Part shown: one piece after another, positions 1 through 9,665 of the stretch
Position numbering within the stretch: the stretch's first letter is position 1
Layout: the number at the start of each line of letters is the position of its first letter
NCBI GenBank assembly: GCA_017391465.1
Contig: JAFOYH010000101.1
Span: 1 to 64,000, forward strand
Direction of reading: 5' to 3'
From: Lachnospiraceae bacterium
GTDB taxonomy: Bacteria; Bacillota_A; Clostridia; Lachnospirales; Lachnospiraceae
Length of the DNA stretch: 64,000 bases
Translations under genes and position numbers: made by a program
The notes under the pieces: generated by a model
The model's database searches: none
Told to the model about the DNA's origin: nothing
The model's input: the letters and a program-made list of their open reading frames with translations, nothing else

Positions 1-4
1 AAAT

Positions 5-10
5 TATAAT
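5..10 (+). promoter_or_regulatory. -10 box for the metK leader
   Basis: A perfect TATAAT lies 6 bases before the first paired base of the SAM riboswitch, so transcription would begin about where helix P1 starts. The -35 region is outside the window. Confidence 0.55.
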
Positions 11-15
11 AAATT

Positions 16-159
16 TCTCTTATTCAGAGCAATGGAGCCCAAGGAGCGATGATATTGCGGCAACCCCAGTGATGGAAGGTGCCTGCCGGAGCGAATGAAT
101 TCGAACAATAAGAGGATTTGATACTCAACATCAAGTCCGCTTTGTGCGGACTTTTTTTT
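16..159 (+). promoter_or_regulatory. SAM-I (S-box) riboswitch with terminator, controlling metK
   Basis: The leader shows S-box hallmarks in order: a P1 strand CTCTTATT (17-24), an AGAGCAATGGAG segment, GCGGCAACC, AAGGTGCC, and the closing P1 strand AATAAGAG (107-114). It is followed by a terminator with arms AAGTCCGC (133-140) and GCGGACTT (146-153) and a run of T. In this family SAM binding stabilises the aptamer and lets the terminator form, switching off the downstream gene. The position before metK, whose product makes SAM, is the classic feedback arrangement. Confidence 0.9.
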
Positions 160-240
160 CTAAAGAAATTCAACGAAATTTCTTTGATTTTGAATTGCGG
201 TTTTATAAACATAGGTGAGATGAACAAAAAGGAGAAAAAC

Positions 241-1428
241 ATGGAAAGATTATTATTTACTTCTGAATCTGTTACTGAAGGCCATCCAGATAAGATTTGT
301 GATGCTGTTTCTGATGCGATTTTAGATGCAATGCTCGAACAGGATCCAATGAGTCGAGTTGCTTGTGAAACATGTGCGACAACAGGACTTGTTATGGTTA
401 TGGGTGAAATTACATCCAAAGCAAGTGTAGATATCAGTAAAGTTGTGCGTGAAACAGTGAACGAAATTGGTTACAATCGCGGTAAATTTGGTTTTGATGC
501 AGATACATGCGCGGTTGTCGTTGCATTGGATAAACAGTCTGAAGATATTGCTATGGGTGTAGATAAAGCACTTGAAGCAAAAGAAAATAAAATGACAGAT
601 GATGAAATTGAAGCTATTGGTGCTGGTGACCAGGGAATGATGTTTGGGTTTGCAACAAATGAAACCGAAGAATTTATGCCATATCCAATTGCATTGGCAC
701 ATAAATTAGCAAGACGTTTGACAGAAGTTCGTAAGAATGGCACATTGCCATATCTTCGTCCGGATGGAAAAACACAGGTAACGGTAGAATATGGTGAAGA
801 CGGAAAACCAGCACGTCTGGATGCGGTTGTTCTTTCCACACAGCATGATCCGGATGTGACACAGGAACAGATTCATGCGGATATTCGTGAACATGTTTTT
901 GCACCGGTACTTCCTGCAGATATGATCGATGATCAGACAAAATTCTTTATTAATCCAACAGGTCGTTTTGTTATTGGAGGTCCACACGGAGATAGTGGTT
1001 TGACAGGCCGTAAGATTATTGTTGACACATATGGCGGATATGCACGTCATGGCGGCGGTGCATTTTCCGGCAAAGACTGTACAAAAGTAGACCGATCAGC
1101 TGCTTATGCAGCACGTTATGTTGCTAAAAATATCGTTGCAGCAGGTCTTGCAGATAAATGTGAAATTCAGCTTTCTTATGCAATCGGTGTGGCACAGCCA
1201 ACATCCGTCATGATTGACACATTTGGCACAGGTAAAGTGTCTGAAAGCAAATTAGTAGATATTGTACGTGAGAACTTTGATCTTCGTCCTGCTGGAATCA
1301 TCAAAATGTTGGATTTGCGCCGTCCAATTTATAAACAGACATCGGCATATGGACATTTTGGACGTAATGATTTGAATCTTCCATGGGAAAAGACAGATCG
1401 TGCAGAAGCACTTAAAAAATATTTATAA
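241..1428 (+). CDS. metK: S-adenosylmethionine synthetase
   Basis: Cytoplasmic enzyme that makes SAM from methionine and ATP. The protein has 395 residues, the usual family length. Signature segments are GHPDK (14-18), GAGDQG (127-132) and the phosphate-binding [13 protein letters not shown] (246-258). The start at 241 is preceded by AAGGAG and begins with the conserved [22 protein letters not shown] N-terminus. An ATG at 118 in the same frame would lie inside the riboswitch terminator region and is not used. The gene sits alone behind the SAM-I riboswitch, so it should be repressed when SAM is plentiful. Confidence 0.98.
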   Translation: MERLLFTSESVTEGHPDKICDAVSDAILDAMLEQDPMSRVACETCATTGLVMVMGEITSKASVDISKVVRETVNEIGYNRGKFGFDADTCAVVVALDKQSEDIAMGVDKALEAKENKMTDDEIEAIGAGDQGMMFGFATNETEEFMPYPIALAHKLARRLTEVRKNGTLPYLRPDGKTQVTVEYGEDGKPARLDAVVLSTQHDPDVTQEQIHADIREHVFAPVLPADMIDDQTKFFINPTGRFVIGGPHGDSGLTGRKIIVDTYGGYARHGGGAFSGKDCTKVDRSAAYAARYVAKNIVAAGLADKCEIQLSYAIGVAQPTSVMIDTFGTGKVSESKLVDIVRENFDLRPAGIIKMLDLRRPIYKQTSAYGHFGRNDLNLPWEKTDRAEALKKYL

Positions 1429-1467
1429 TATCCTCTGCTTGACAACAGAATTAAAGGAGGGAACAAA

Positions 1468-2931
1468 ATGCGGTTGGCAACACGGATGAAAATGACATAT
1501 GTCATTGTGTTTTTTTTGCCGATGATATTGTTGATACTTACATTTTTTTGCCTGGGCAGTATTGAGTTAAAAAAACTTGAGGAACGTTATGGCATGCAGG
1601 ATGCAAGTGTAACTATGCTTTTTGATCCTTTTGAAATGCTGGAAAATATGTCCGGTCATTTAAATAGAGAATTGAAACAGACGATCGAGAATGAACCGAA
1701 GAAGATGTTGGATCTGTCCTATTTGGAAAAGATGAATACAAATTTTCAGGAAACAGCGTCTTTTTTATCAGTGTTAAAAGACGGGAAAGTGTATTATTCG
1801 GGAATAGAAGATTTTGATCCCATTGTCTATGCGGAAATAAAAGAAGGTTCTTTGGTGACTGGAAGCAGACCATATCATTTAAAACAGATATCCTTTCGAT
1901 TTGAAGATGGTTCGGATGGGACCGTACAAATTTTTACGCCTGTATCTGAAGTTATGGGTCAGGTCAAAGGTGTGGTGGCAAAGATTTTGGTCAGTGGTGT
2001 GATCGTTTTGCTTCTGGTTGTTGCATTGGCCTTTGTCTGGCTCTATCAGGGGATTGTACAGCCTTTGGAAAAATTGAAAAAGGCAGCTGTGAATATTCAA
2101 AATGGAAATCTGGATTTTAATGTTATTGCAGATACGGAAGATGAAATCGGAGAAGTGTGTACAGCTTTTGAAGATATGCGAGTCAAATTAAAAAATCAGA
2201 TCGAAGTCAGCATGCAGTACGAGAAAGACAATAAAGAACTGATTAGCAATATTTCACATGATCTGAAAACGCCGATAACGGCTATTAAGGGTTATGTTGA
2301 GGGGATTCGCGATGGCGTGGCGGATACACCGGAAAAGATGGATCGATATATTCGGACGATTTACAATAAAGCGGCCGATATGGATAAATTGATTGATGAA
2401 TTGTTTTTGTATTCGAAGCTGGATAGCAATTCGATGAATTACAGCTTTGCAAAACTGAATCTGAATGCCTATTTTGAAGATTGCGCGGATGAAATATCTA
2501 TGGATCTGGAAGCTAGAGGGGTTGCTTTTGATTATCGAAATGATGTATCTAAAGATACGATTATCATTGCAGATCCAGAACAGTTAAAACGTGTCATCAA
2601 CAATATTGTTGGGAACTCTGTCAAATATATGGCGGCACGACCGGGACGTATAGGTATTCATATTTTGAACGAGCCGGAATTTGTTCAGGTAGAGATTTGG
2701 GACAATGGTAAAGGTATTGCAAAAAAAGAACTGCCGCGTATTTTCGAACGCTGTTATCGAACGGATGCATCAAGAAATTCCTCGAAAGGCGGAAGTGGGC
2801 TTGGACTTTCAATTGCAAAAAAAATTATAGAAGAACATGGCGGCAAGATATGGGCCAATAGTGTCGAAGGGGAAGGGACAACAATAAGCTTCGTTTTACG
2901 TAAATACAAGGAGTGTGTAACCTATGAGTAA
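1468..2931 (+). CDS. Sensor histidine kinase, VanS-like
   Basis: Membrane sensor kinase of 487 residues. Transmembrane segments are at about 10-30 and 168-193 and flank an extracellular region of about 135 residues with no domain I recognise. Then come a HAMP linker (about 194-246), the phospho-acceptor box NISHDLKTP with His264, and a GHKL ATPase with the N box NNIVGNSVK, DNGKGI and GGSGLGLSIAKK. The start has a strong AAAGGAGGG site. Its last codons overlap the response regulator by 8 bases, so the two are translationally coupled. The signal is unknown; nothing nearby indicates one. Confidence 0.95.
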   Translation: MRLATRMKMTYVIVFFLPMILLILTFFCLGSIELKKLEERYGMQDASVTMLFDPFEMLENMSGHLNRELKQTIENEPKKMLDLSYLEKMNTNFQETASFLSVLKDGKVYYSGIEDFDPIVYAEIKEGSLVTGSRPYHLKQISFRFEDGSDGTVQIFTPVSEVMGQVKGVVAKILVSGVIVLLLVVALAFVWLYQGIVQPLEKLKKAAVNIQNGNLDFNVIADTEDEIGEVCTAFEDMRVKLKNQIEVSMQYEKDNKELISNISHDLKTPITAIKGYVEGIRDGVADTPEKMDRYIRTIYNKAADMDKLIDELFLYSKLDSNSMNYSFAKLNLNAYFEDCADEISMDLEARGVAFDYRNDVSKDTIIIADPEQLKRVINNIVGNSVKYMAARPGRIGIHILNEPEFVQVEIWDNGKGIAKKELPRIFERCYRTDASRNSSKGGSGLGLSIAKKIIEEHGGKIWANSVEGEGTTISFVLRKYKECVTYE

Positions 2932-3613
2932 AATACTTATAATCGAAGATGAAGTGAGTATTGCAGAACTTGAAAAAGATTATCTGGAATTAAGCGGCTT
3001 TGAAGTGGACATGGAACATAATGGTGATATGGGGTTGGAAAAGGCTTTAAATACAGAATATAATCTGATTATTCTTGATTTGATGCTTCCTGGTATGGAT
3101 GGTTTTGAGATTTGTCGCAGAATACGTGAACATAAAAATATTCCGGTTCTTATGGTGTCTGCAAAAAAAGAAGATATCGATAAAATCCGGGGGCTTGGAA
3201 TGGGAGCAGATGACTATATTACAAAACCATTTAGTCCGAGTGAACTGGTGGCCCGAGTGAAGGCGCATTTGGTGCGCTATGAGCGGCTGATTGGCAGTGC
3301 TGTTCGAAGTAATGAAGTCATCGAAATTCGAGGATTGAAAATTGATAAAACAGCACGTCGTGTGTATGTAAATGGTGAAGAAAAAGCATTTACTACAAAA
3401 GAATTTGATCTTCTGACATTTTTGGCGGAAAATCCAAATCATGTGTTTAAAAAAGAAGAACTGTTTAATAAAATCTGGGATATGGAATCTTTGGGAGATA
3501 TTGCGACTGTCACAGTACATATCAAAAAGATTCGTGAAAAGATTGAGTTTAATACATCCAAACCACAGTATATTGAGACAATCTGGGGAGTTGGATACAG
3601 ATTTAAAGTATGA
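2924..3613 (+). CDS. OmpR/PhoB-family response regulator
   Basis: Transcription factor of 229 residues. The receiver domain (1-about 120) has the acidic pocket around IIEDE, the phospho-acceptor Asp52 in LDLMLPGMDG, and Lys101 in TKPF. The C-terminal winged helix (about 132-229) ends in the family-typical TIWGVGYRF. It is the cognate partner of the overlapping histidine kinase. Its targets are not evident from the window, and I saw no clear direct repeat for it upstream of the operon. Confidence 0.95.
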   Translation: MSKILIIEDEVSIAELEKDYLELSGFEVDMEHNGDMGLEKALNTEYNLIILDLMLPGMDGFEICRRIREHKNIPVLMVSAKKEDIDKIRGLGMGADDYITKPFSPSELVARVKAHLVRYERLIGSAVRSNEVIEIRGLKIDKTARRVYVNGEEKAFTTKEFDLLTFLAENPNHVFKKEELFNKIWDMESLGDIATVTVHIKKIREKIEFNTSKPQYIETIWGVGYRFKV

Positions 3614-4332
3614 TGAATGTAAATATTCTTTATGAAGATAAAGACGTTATTGTTTGTGTAAAACCAGCGGGAATGCCCTCTCAGGCAGAGAGATCATCGT
3701 CTATGGATATGGTAAGCTGGTTGAAAAATTATTTATCAAAAAAACAGGGGGACGCACGTTGTGGCGTTCCCTATGTGTCTGTTGTGCATCGACTGGATCG
3801 ACCGGTTGGCGGGGTTATGGTGTATGCGAAAACAAAAAAAGCAGCGGAAAATTTAAGTCGGCAGTTTTCGGAACATCATACAGAAAAAAAGTATTTGACA
3901 GTGCTGACCGGAAATATGCCTTTCGCGGAAGGAACTTTGGAGCATATGCTTTTGAAAGATGGAAGGACAAACACATCATCCGTTGTTTTAACAGGCGGTA
4001 AAAAAGCAAAACTGGATTACAAGGTCCTTGAGGTGAAAGATGGACGCAGCCTTGTAATGGTTACACTGTACACTGGAAGGCATCATCAGATTCGTGTACA
4101 GATGTCTGCAGTGGGAGCAGGGATTTTTGGTGACATGAAATATAATCGGGAAAGAACTTCACAGTGGCAGAAAGAACATACATCTCGAGTACGTCAACCG
4201 GAATTATGCCTGTTTTCGTGTGAACTTGCATTCGATCATCCGATAGACCACAGACGGATGTGTTTTAAAGTTTTACCCGAGTCCGGATGTATGACTATTG
4301 ACGAATGGGAAAGTTTATCTTACTATGAATAG
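3610..4332 (+). CDS. RluA-family RNA pseudouridine synthase
   Basis: Predicted to isomerise uridine to pseudouridine in rRNA or tRNA. The 240-residue protein has the catalytic motif HRLDRPVGGVMVYAKT with Asp63, followed by GRHHQIRVQ typical of the family. It has no N-terminal S4 domain, so it resembles the short RluA group. The start overlaps the stop of the response regulator; tandem ATGs at 3610 and 3613 are both possible. The exact RNA site cannot be told from sequence. Confidence 0.9.
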   Translation: MMNVNILYEDKDVIVCVKPAGMPSQAERSSSMDMVSWLKNYLSKKQGDARCGVPYVSVVHRLDRPVGGVMVYAKTKKAAENLSRQFSEHHTEKKYLTVLTGNMPFAEGTLEHMLLKDGRTNTSSVVLTGGKKAKLDYKVLEVKDGRSLVMVTLYTGRHHQIRVQMSAVGAGIFGDMKYNRERTSQWQKEHTSRVRQPELCLFSCELAFDHPIDHRRMCFKVLPESGCMTIDEWESLSYYE

Positions 4333-4356
4333 AGAAAATAAAAGGAGACTTGTGTC

Positions 4357-5790
4357 ATGGCTAAGGAAAAGAAATTAGTTGAAGCGATTACTTCTATGGA
4401 AGAAGATTTCGCACAATGGTATACAGATGTTGTTAAAAAAGCAGAGCTTGTAGATTATGCAAGCGTAAAAGGATGCATGGTGATCAAACCTGCAGGTTAT
4501 GCAATCTGGGAAAATATTCAGCATGAATTAGATCGTCGTTTTAAAGAAACTGGCGTAGAAAATGTATACATGCCGCTTTTTATTCCAGAAAGCTTATTAC
4601 AGAAAGAAAAAGATCATGTTGAAGGATTTGCACCGGAAGTTGCATGGGTAACCCATGGTGGACTTGAACCACTTCAGGAAAGACTTTGTGTACGTCCAAC
4701 TTCTGAAACATTATTCTGTGATTTTTATGCAAGAGATATCCAGTCTCATAGAGATTTACCTAAATTATACAATCAGTGGTGCAATGTTGTGCGTTGGGAA
4801 AAAACAACACGACCATTCCTTCGTTCCAGAGAATTTTTGTGGCAGGAAGGACATACAGCACATGCGACAGCAAAAGAAGCAGAAGAAAGAACAGAACAGA
4901 TGCTTAATCTTTATGCAGATTTTTGCGAAGAAGTGTTGGCGATTCCTGTAGTACGTGGACGTAAAACAGATAAAGAGAAATTTGCAGGTGCAGAAGCTAC
5001 ATATACCATTGAAGCTTTAATGCATGACGGTAAAGCACTTCAGTCTGGAACAAGCCATAACTTTGGTGATGGATTTGCAAAAGCCTTTGGTATCCAGTAT
5101 GCAAATAAAGATAATAAACTTGAATATGTACATCAGACTTCATGGGGGATGACAACACGTTTGATCGGTGCCATTATTATGGTTCATGGTGATGATTCCG
5201 GTCTTGTACTCCCGCCAAGAATTGCACCTACACAGGTGATGATTATTCCAATCCAGCAGAAAAAAGCAGGTGTACTTGAAAAAGTATACGAAATCAAAGA
5301 TATGCTTAAAGGTTGCCGTGTTAAAGTTGATGATACAGATAAGAGTCCGGGATGGAAATTCTCCGAAGCAGAAATGCGTGGTATTCCAGTAAGAATTGAA
5401 ATTGGTCCAAAAGATATCGAGGCTGGACAGGCAGTCATTGTTCGTCGTGATACACGTGAAAAGCAGATTGTACCATTTGCAGAACTTTCACAGAAGGTTG
5501 AAGAAACATTAGCTGCAATGCAGGTTGAAATGCTTGAAAGAGCAAAAGCTCACAGAGAAGAACATACATTTACAGCACGTGATTATGCAGAATTTAAAGA
5601 TATCGTGGAAAATAAACCAGGATTCGTTAAGTCCATGTGGTGTGGCGATGAAGCATGTGAAAACATGATTAAAGAAGAGACCGGAGCAACTTCCCGTTGT
5701 ATGCCATTTGCACAGGAACATCTGGCAGATACTTGTGTCTGCTGTGGTAAACCAGCAAAAATAATGGTATATTGGGGCAAAGCATATTAA
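4357..5790 (+). CDS. proS: Prolyl-tRNA synthetase, short (archaeal/eukaryote-like) type
   Basis: Class II aminoacyl-tRNA synthetase charging tRNA-Pro. At 477 residues it is the short form without the editing insertion of E. coli-type ProS. The catalytic core contains VRPTSET and [16 protein letters not shown]. An anticodon-binding domain follows, then a C-terminal zinc-type region with cysteines in MWCGDEACE and [12 protein letters not shown], ending in the conserved tyrosine (VYWGKAY). An AAAGGAG site precedes the ATG. Nothing suggests transfer. Confidence 0.97.
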   Translation: MAKEKKLVEAITSMEEDFAQWYTDVVKKAELVDYASVKGCMVIKPAGYAIWENIQHELDRRFKETGVENVYMPLFIPESLLQKEKDHVEGFAPEVAWVTHGGLEPLQERLCVRPTSETLFCDFYARDIQSHRDLPKLYNQWCNVVRWEKTTRPFLRSREFLWQEGHTAHATAKEAEERTEQMLNLYADFCEEVLAIPVVRGRKTDKEKFAGAEATYTIEALMHDGKALQSGTSHNFGDGFAKAFGIQYANKDNKLEYVHQTSWGMTTRLIGAIIMVHGDDSGLVLPPRIAPTQVMIIPIQQKKAGVLEKVYEIKDMLKGCRVKVDDTDKSPGWKFSEAEMRGIPVRIEIGPKDIEAGQAVIVRRDTREKQIVPFAELSQKVEETLAAMQVEMLERAKAHREEHTFTARDYAEFKDIVENKPGFVKSMWCGDEACENMIKEETGATSRCMPFAQEHLADTCVCCGKPAKIMVYWGKAY

Positions 5791-5808
5791 AGAATAGGAC
5801 TGATTTTT

Positions 5809-6483
5809 GTGGAGAAATCCTATGAAAAAGTAGTTGATTTCGTTCAGGAACAGATTTTAGATGGTGTTTATCGGGCGGGGGATAAGCTTCCGTCTGAACG
5901 AGAGATGGCTTTGCAATTGAATGTAAGCCGTACATCTGTTAGAGAAGGAATCCGTATTTTGGAACAGATGGGAGTCTTATCTTGCCAGCAAGGGTCAGGA
6001 AATTATATTACCGGAGATTTTGAAAATACATTAATCCGTGTTATGACCCTGATGTTTGCCGTGGAAGGGACAACTTATCGCGAAATCACAGAATTCCGTT
6101 TTGCGTTAGAGTATCAGGCTTTATCATTGGCGATTCATAATGCGACGGATGAGCAGATTGCGGAGATGGAATATCATATGAGTATGTTGGAGACTGCTCA
6201 GGAAGAAAATGTTCGATCAAAACATGATAAAAGAATACATTATTTACTCGTAGAAGCATCACATAATAACTATCTGATTGTTAATTTTTTAGCACTAACT
6301 CAGGTGCTGGACAAATATGTAAAGGATATGCGTGTGCGTATTTTAAAGGATGAGAAGAACCGGGAAGGGCTGGTGGCATCTCATAAAGATTTGATCCGAG
6401 CAGTGTGTCAAAAAGATATTCATATGGGGCAGGATGCTTTGAATCGGCATTTTGTCTATATTTATAATTATTTGGATAGTTAA
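5809..6483 (+). CDS. FadR/LldR-type GntR regulator, probably of the lactate island
   Basis: DNA-binding regulator of 224 residues with a GTG start. The N-terminal winged helix contains the GntR signature GDKLPSEREMALQLNVSRTSVREGIRILEQMG region (about 24-55). The C-terminal helical FCD domain (about 75-210) normally binds a small carboxylate. It lies immediately before the lactate dehydrogenase-like gene, whose promoter carries TGGTAGGACCA, matching the TGGTNNNACCA pattern known for LldR-type proteins. I therefore infer it senses lactate or a related acid and represses that promoter. It is probably read with proS, 18 bases upstream. Confidence 0.85.
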   Translation: MEKSYEKVVDFVQEQILDGVYRAGDKLPSEREMALQLNVSRTSVREGIRILEQMGVLSCQQGSGNYITGDFENTLIRVMTLMFAVEGTTYREITEFRFALEYQALSLAIHNATDEQIAEMEYHMSMLETAQEENVRSKHDKRIHYLLVEASHNNYLIVNFLALTQVLDKYVKDMRVRILKDEKNREGLVASHKDLIRAVCQKDIHMGQDALNRHFVYIYNYLDS

Positions 6484-6486
6484 AAT

Positions 6487-6532
6487 AAAAGTGTATGATG
6501 ACCTTGATAACAGGAATTATCATACACTTTTT
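6487..6532 (+). terminator. Terminator after the FadR-type gene
   Basis: Arms AAAAGTGTATGAT (6487-6499) and ATCATACACTTTT (6519-6531) are perfectly complementary, and the second arm ends in a T run. An inner GATAA/TTATC pairing extends the stem. Confidence 0.85.
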
Positions 6533-6678
6533 CATTGTTAAAAACATAGCATATATTGTTAAGAAATAAACAAATATTTTGTGCGAAAGTATGATAAAAG
6601 AATCTGTTACACTTAAAATAACTGTGCAATGCTTATAAAAAACAGGGCTCAAAAGCGGTTAAAAACGGTAAAAATGAC

Positions 6679-6749
6679 TTGACAAATGGTCCTATGTATT
6701 TTATCATGGTCATATAAATGGTAGGACCACTTGGCTCATTTTATGACCA
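6679..6749 (+). promoter_or_regulatory. Promoter and operator cluster of the lactate island
   Basis: TTGACA (6679-6684), a 17-base spacer and TATCAT (6702-6707) form a near-consensus sigma-A promoter. TGGTAGGACCA (6719-6729) fits the LldR-type consensus TGGTNNNACCA just after the start point. Two 8-base inverted repeats are interleaved: TGGTCCTA (6687) with TAGGACCA (6722), and TGGTCATA (6707) with TATGACCA (6742), both with a 35-base offset. The layout predicts repression by the FadR-type regulator encoded just upstream. The rest of the 358-base gap (6484-6841) holds the preceding terminator and an untranslated leader. Confidence 0.75.
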
Positions 6750-6841
6750 ATTTTATTATTCATGGTTATTGTGTACGATGTGTGCAATACAAAATATATA
6801 AGCAAAGGGTTCTTATTAAAGGATTAAGGAGGAATGTAAAA

Positions 6842-8284
6842 ATGAGTGCATACGGAAAAGTAACTCCAGAAATCGTTGAAAAATTTAAAGAAATCGCTCC
6901 GGGTCGTGTATACGTTGGCGAAGAAATCAATGACGATTTCACACATGATGAGATGTCTATCTATGGTAAAGCAATGCCAGAAGCAGTTATCGATGCTTTG
7001 ACAACAGAAGAAATCTCCGCTATTATGAAAATTTGTTATGAAAACACTATCCCAGTAACACCTCGTGGTGCTGGTACAGGTCTTGTTGGTGCTTGTGTAC
7101 CTATCGCTGGTGGTATCGTTATCAATACAACAAAAATGAACAAAATCCTTGAATACGATTTAAACAACTTTGTTGTTAAAATTCAGCCAGGTGTTCTTTT
7201 GAATGACCTTGCAGAAGACTGCGTAAGCCGTGGTCTTATGTATCCACCAGATCCAGGCGAAAAATTCGCAGCTGTTGGTGGTAACGTTTCTACAAACGCT
7301 GGTGGTATGAGAGCTTGTAAATATGGCGCTACAAGAGATTATGTACGTGCTATGACAGTTGTTCTTCCAAACGGCGATGTTACAAAATTTGGTAGCACAG
7401 TATCCAAAACATCTTCCGGTTACTCTTTAGTTAACTTAATGGTAGGTGCTGAAGGTACTCTTGGTATCATCACAGAATTAACATTGAAAATCATTCCAGC
7501 TCCAAAGGCAGTTATTTCTTTAGTAATGCCTTTCGAAACATTATCTGACTGTATCTCTACAGTTCCATTATTCAAGAAAAACAATCTTGATCCTCAGGCT
7601 CTTGAATTCATGGAAAAAGCTATCGTTGAAAAATCTGAAAAATACATCGGCAAAGCTGTATATCCAAAACAGATTGAAGGCGTTGATGCAGGTGCATACC
7701 TTCTTGTAACATTCGATGGCAAAGACATGGAAGAACTTGAAGTTATCATGGAACAGGCAGCTGAAATCGCTCTTGAAAATGGCGCAATGGACGTTATCGT
7801 AGCTGATACACCACCTAAGATTAAAGATGTATGGGCAGCTCGTAGCTCCTTCCTTGAAGCTATCAAACATGAAACAAACTGGAAAGATGGTCTTGAACTT
7901 CTTGACGAATGTGACGTTGTTGTTCCACTTGACCAGATTGCTCCATATGTTGAATACGTATATGGTGTTGGCGAAAGATTAGGCCTTCAGGTTGAATCCT
8001 TCGGTCATGCAGGTGATGGTAACCTTCATATCTACGTTATCGGTGATGATCAGATCAGCGTAGAAGACTTCAAGAAGAGTGCAGACGAATTCTTCGATGA
8101 AATCTATCCAGAAGCTACACGCGTTGGTGGTTTGGTATCTGGTGAACATGCTATCGGTTCTGGTAAACTTCCATACCTTTACCAGGCAGAAGGTGAAATC
8201 AACATGGCTCTCATGATGGGCATCAAGAAAGTATTTGATGACAAGTTAATCATGAACCCAGGTAAAGTTTGTCATAAACTGTAA
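6842..8284 (+). CDS. FAD-linked D-lactate dehydrogenase, LctD/GlcD type
   Basis: Flavoprotein oxidase of 480 residues predicted to oxidise D-lactate (or glycolate/2-hydroxyacid) to the keto acid. The FAD-binding (PCMH) domain has PRGAGTGL (74-81) and GGNVSTNAGGMRACKYG. The C-terminal cap has HAGDGNLH (389-396) and GEHAIG (434-439). The start at 6842 has AAGGAGG; an in-frame ATG at 6731 lies inside the operator cluster. Linkage to etfBA resembles the known bifurcating lactate dehydrogenase LctBCD, in which Etf takes the electrons. Codons are strongly biased to ATC, TTC and AAC, which suggests high expression. The exact 2-hydroxyacid is not provable here. Confidence 0.85.
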   Translation: MSAYGKVTPEIVEKFKEIAPGRVYVGEEINDDFTHDEMSIYGKAMPEAVIDALTTEEISAIMKICYENTIPVTPRGAGTGLVGACVPIAGGIVINTTKMNKILEYDLNNFVVKIQPGVLLNDLAEDCVSRGLMYPPDPGEKFAAVGGNVSTNAGGMRACKYGATRDYVRAMTVVLPNGDVTKFGSTVSKTSSGYSLVNLMVGAEGTLGIITELTLKIIPAPKAVISLVMPFETLSDCISTVPLFKKNNLDPQALEFMEKAIVEKSEKYIGKAVYPKQIEGVDAGAYLLVTFDGKDMEELEVIMEQAAEIALENGAMDVIVADTPPKIKDVWAARSSFLEAIKHETNWKDGLELLDECDVVVPLDQIAPYVEYVYGVGERLGLQVESFGHAGDGNLHIYVIGDDQISVEDFKKSADEFFDEIYPEATRVGGLVSGEHAIGSGKLPYLYQAEGEINMALMMGIKKVFDDKLIMNPGKVCHKL

Positions 8285-8351
8285 TTTATAAAATTTTTTA
8301 TAAATCATTTAATATTACTTTTTATTTATAATTTAAAGGAGGGCTTAAATT

Positions 8352-9500
8352 ATGTTTTTCCATTTTAATGAAGAAGAACAGGAAATTCTTGCAATGTTAG
8401 AGGACTTCGCGGTTAAAGAAGTTAAACCTATTGCTGCAGAAGTTGATGAAGAAGAAAGATTCCCTATCGAAGCACGTGAAAAACTTGCTGAAATGGGTAT
8501 GATGGGTATGTACTTCCCAGAAGAATACGGCGGATCCGGCCTTAGCTACCTTACATACATCGGTGTATGTGAAAAATTAGCTGAGTACTGTGCTACAACA
8601 TCTATTATGTTATCTGCACACGAATCTCTTTGCTGCTGGCCAATCTTCCAGTTCGGTACAGAAGAACAGAGACAGAAATACCTTGCTCCACTTGCTTCTG
8701 GTGAAAAATTAGGTGCTTTCGCACTTACAGAACCAGGCGCTGGTACAGATGCTTCCATGCAGAAATCCACAGCTATCGATAAAGGTGACCACTACTTATT
8801 AAATGGTTCCAAGATCTTCATCACAAACGCTGGCTATGCAGATATCTTCGTTATCTTCGCTAAAACAGATAAAGAAGCTCCTGGCACAAAAGGTATCTCC
8901 GCTTTCATCATCGAAAGAGGAACACCTGGATTCGAAATCAGTGGACATGAAAAGAAACTTGGTATCCGTGGTTCTTCCACATGTGAACTTATCTTCAACG
9001 ATGTAAAACTTCCAAAAGAAAACTTACTCGGTGGCGAAGGTAAAGGTTTTGGTATCGCTATGCAGACACTTGATGGTGGACGTATCGGTGTCGCAGCTCA
9101 GGCTGTTGGTATTGCTCAGGGTGCTATTAACGAAGCAGTTGCTTATGTTAAAGAACGTAAACAGTTTGGCAAACCAATCTGGGCATTCCAGAATACACAG
9201 TTCCAGTTAGCAGATATGCAGACTAAAGTTGATGCAGCTCGTCTTCTTCTCTACCGTGCAGCTCAGGCTAGACAGGACGGCGAAAAATACAGCCACTTAG
9301 CAGCTATGGCTAAATTATTTGCAGCTGAAACAGCATCTGACGTAACACGTCGTTGTGTACAGCTCGCTGGTGGATACGGATTCTCTCGTGACTATCCATT
9401 CGAACGTATGATGCGTGATGCTAAGATCACAGAAATCTACGAAGGTACATCTGAAGTTCAGAGAATGGTTATCGCAGGCTGGATCGGAGCTACAAAATAA
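8352..9500 (+). CDS. Acyl-CoA dehydrogenase (enoyl-CoA reductase), first copy
   Basis: FAD enzyme of 382 residues, typical length for short-chain acyl-CoA dehydrogenases. Motifs are [10 protein letters not shown], the FAD-binding segment [17 protein letters not shown], and the catalytic base Glu364 in [10 protein letters not shown]. In a fermenter it would run as an enoyl-CoA reductase (crotonyl-CoA to butyryl-CoA, or acryloyl-CoA to propionyl-CoA) with Etf as donor. It lies 67 bases after the lactate dehydrogenase and upstream of etfBA. It is a clear paralogue of the copy at 12495. Start has AAAGGAGGG. The substrate chain length is undecided. Confidence 0.92.
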   Translation: MFFHFNEEEQEILAMLEDFAVKEVKPIAAEVDEEERFPIEAREKLAEMGMMGMYFPEEYGGSGLSYLTYIGVCEKLAEYCATTSIMLSAHESLCCWPIFQFGTEEQRQKYLAPLASGEKLGAFALTEPGAGTDASMQKSTAIDKGDHYLLNGSKIFITNAGYADIFVIFAKTDKEAPGTKGISAFIIERGTPGFEISGHEKKLGIRGSSTCELIFNDVKLPKENLLGGEGKGFGIAMQTLDGGRIGVAAQAVGIAQGAINEAVAYVKERKQFGKPIWAFQNTQFQLADMQTKVDAARLLLYRAAQARQDGEKYSHLAAMAKLFAAETASDVTRRCVQLAGGYGFSRDYPFERMMRDAKITEIYEGTSEVQRMVIAGWIGATK

Positions 9501-9589
9501 TTTTTATTTGTGATACATATCATAAATCAAAAAGGACATTGTCCAGATTCTTAAAATGATTGAATCATTAAAGAATAATTAAAAAAATT

Positions 9590-9633
9590 ATAAGACTGGT
9601 GTGCAGGATTTATCTACACACCAGTTGTCTTAT
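9590..9633 (+). promoter_or_regulatory. Strong hairpin between acyl-CoA dehydrogenase and etfB
   Basis: ACTGGTGTG (9595-9603) pairs perfectly with CACACCAGT (9617-9625), and an outer ATAAG/CTTAT pair extends it past a 3-base bulge. There is no long T run, so it looks more like an mRNA processing or stability element, or a leaky terminator, than a full stop. Confidence 0.5.
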
Positions 9634-9665
9634 TATGTAAAATTTAAAAAGGAGAGTACAACAAA

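Noticed and set aside
118..240. Upstream ATG extending metK by 41 residues
   Set aside because: The extension translates the riboswitch terminator and lacks a ribosome site. The AAGGAG-linked ATG at 241 matches the MetK family N-terminus.
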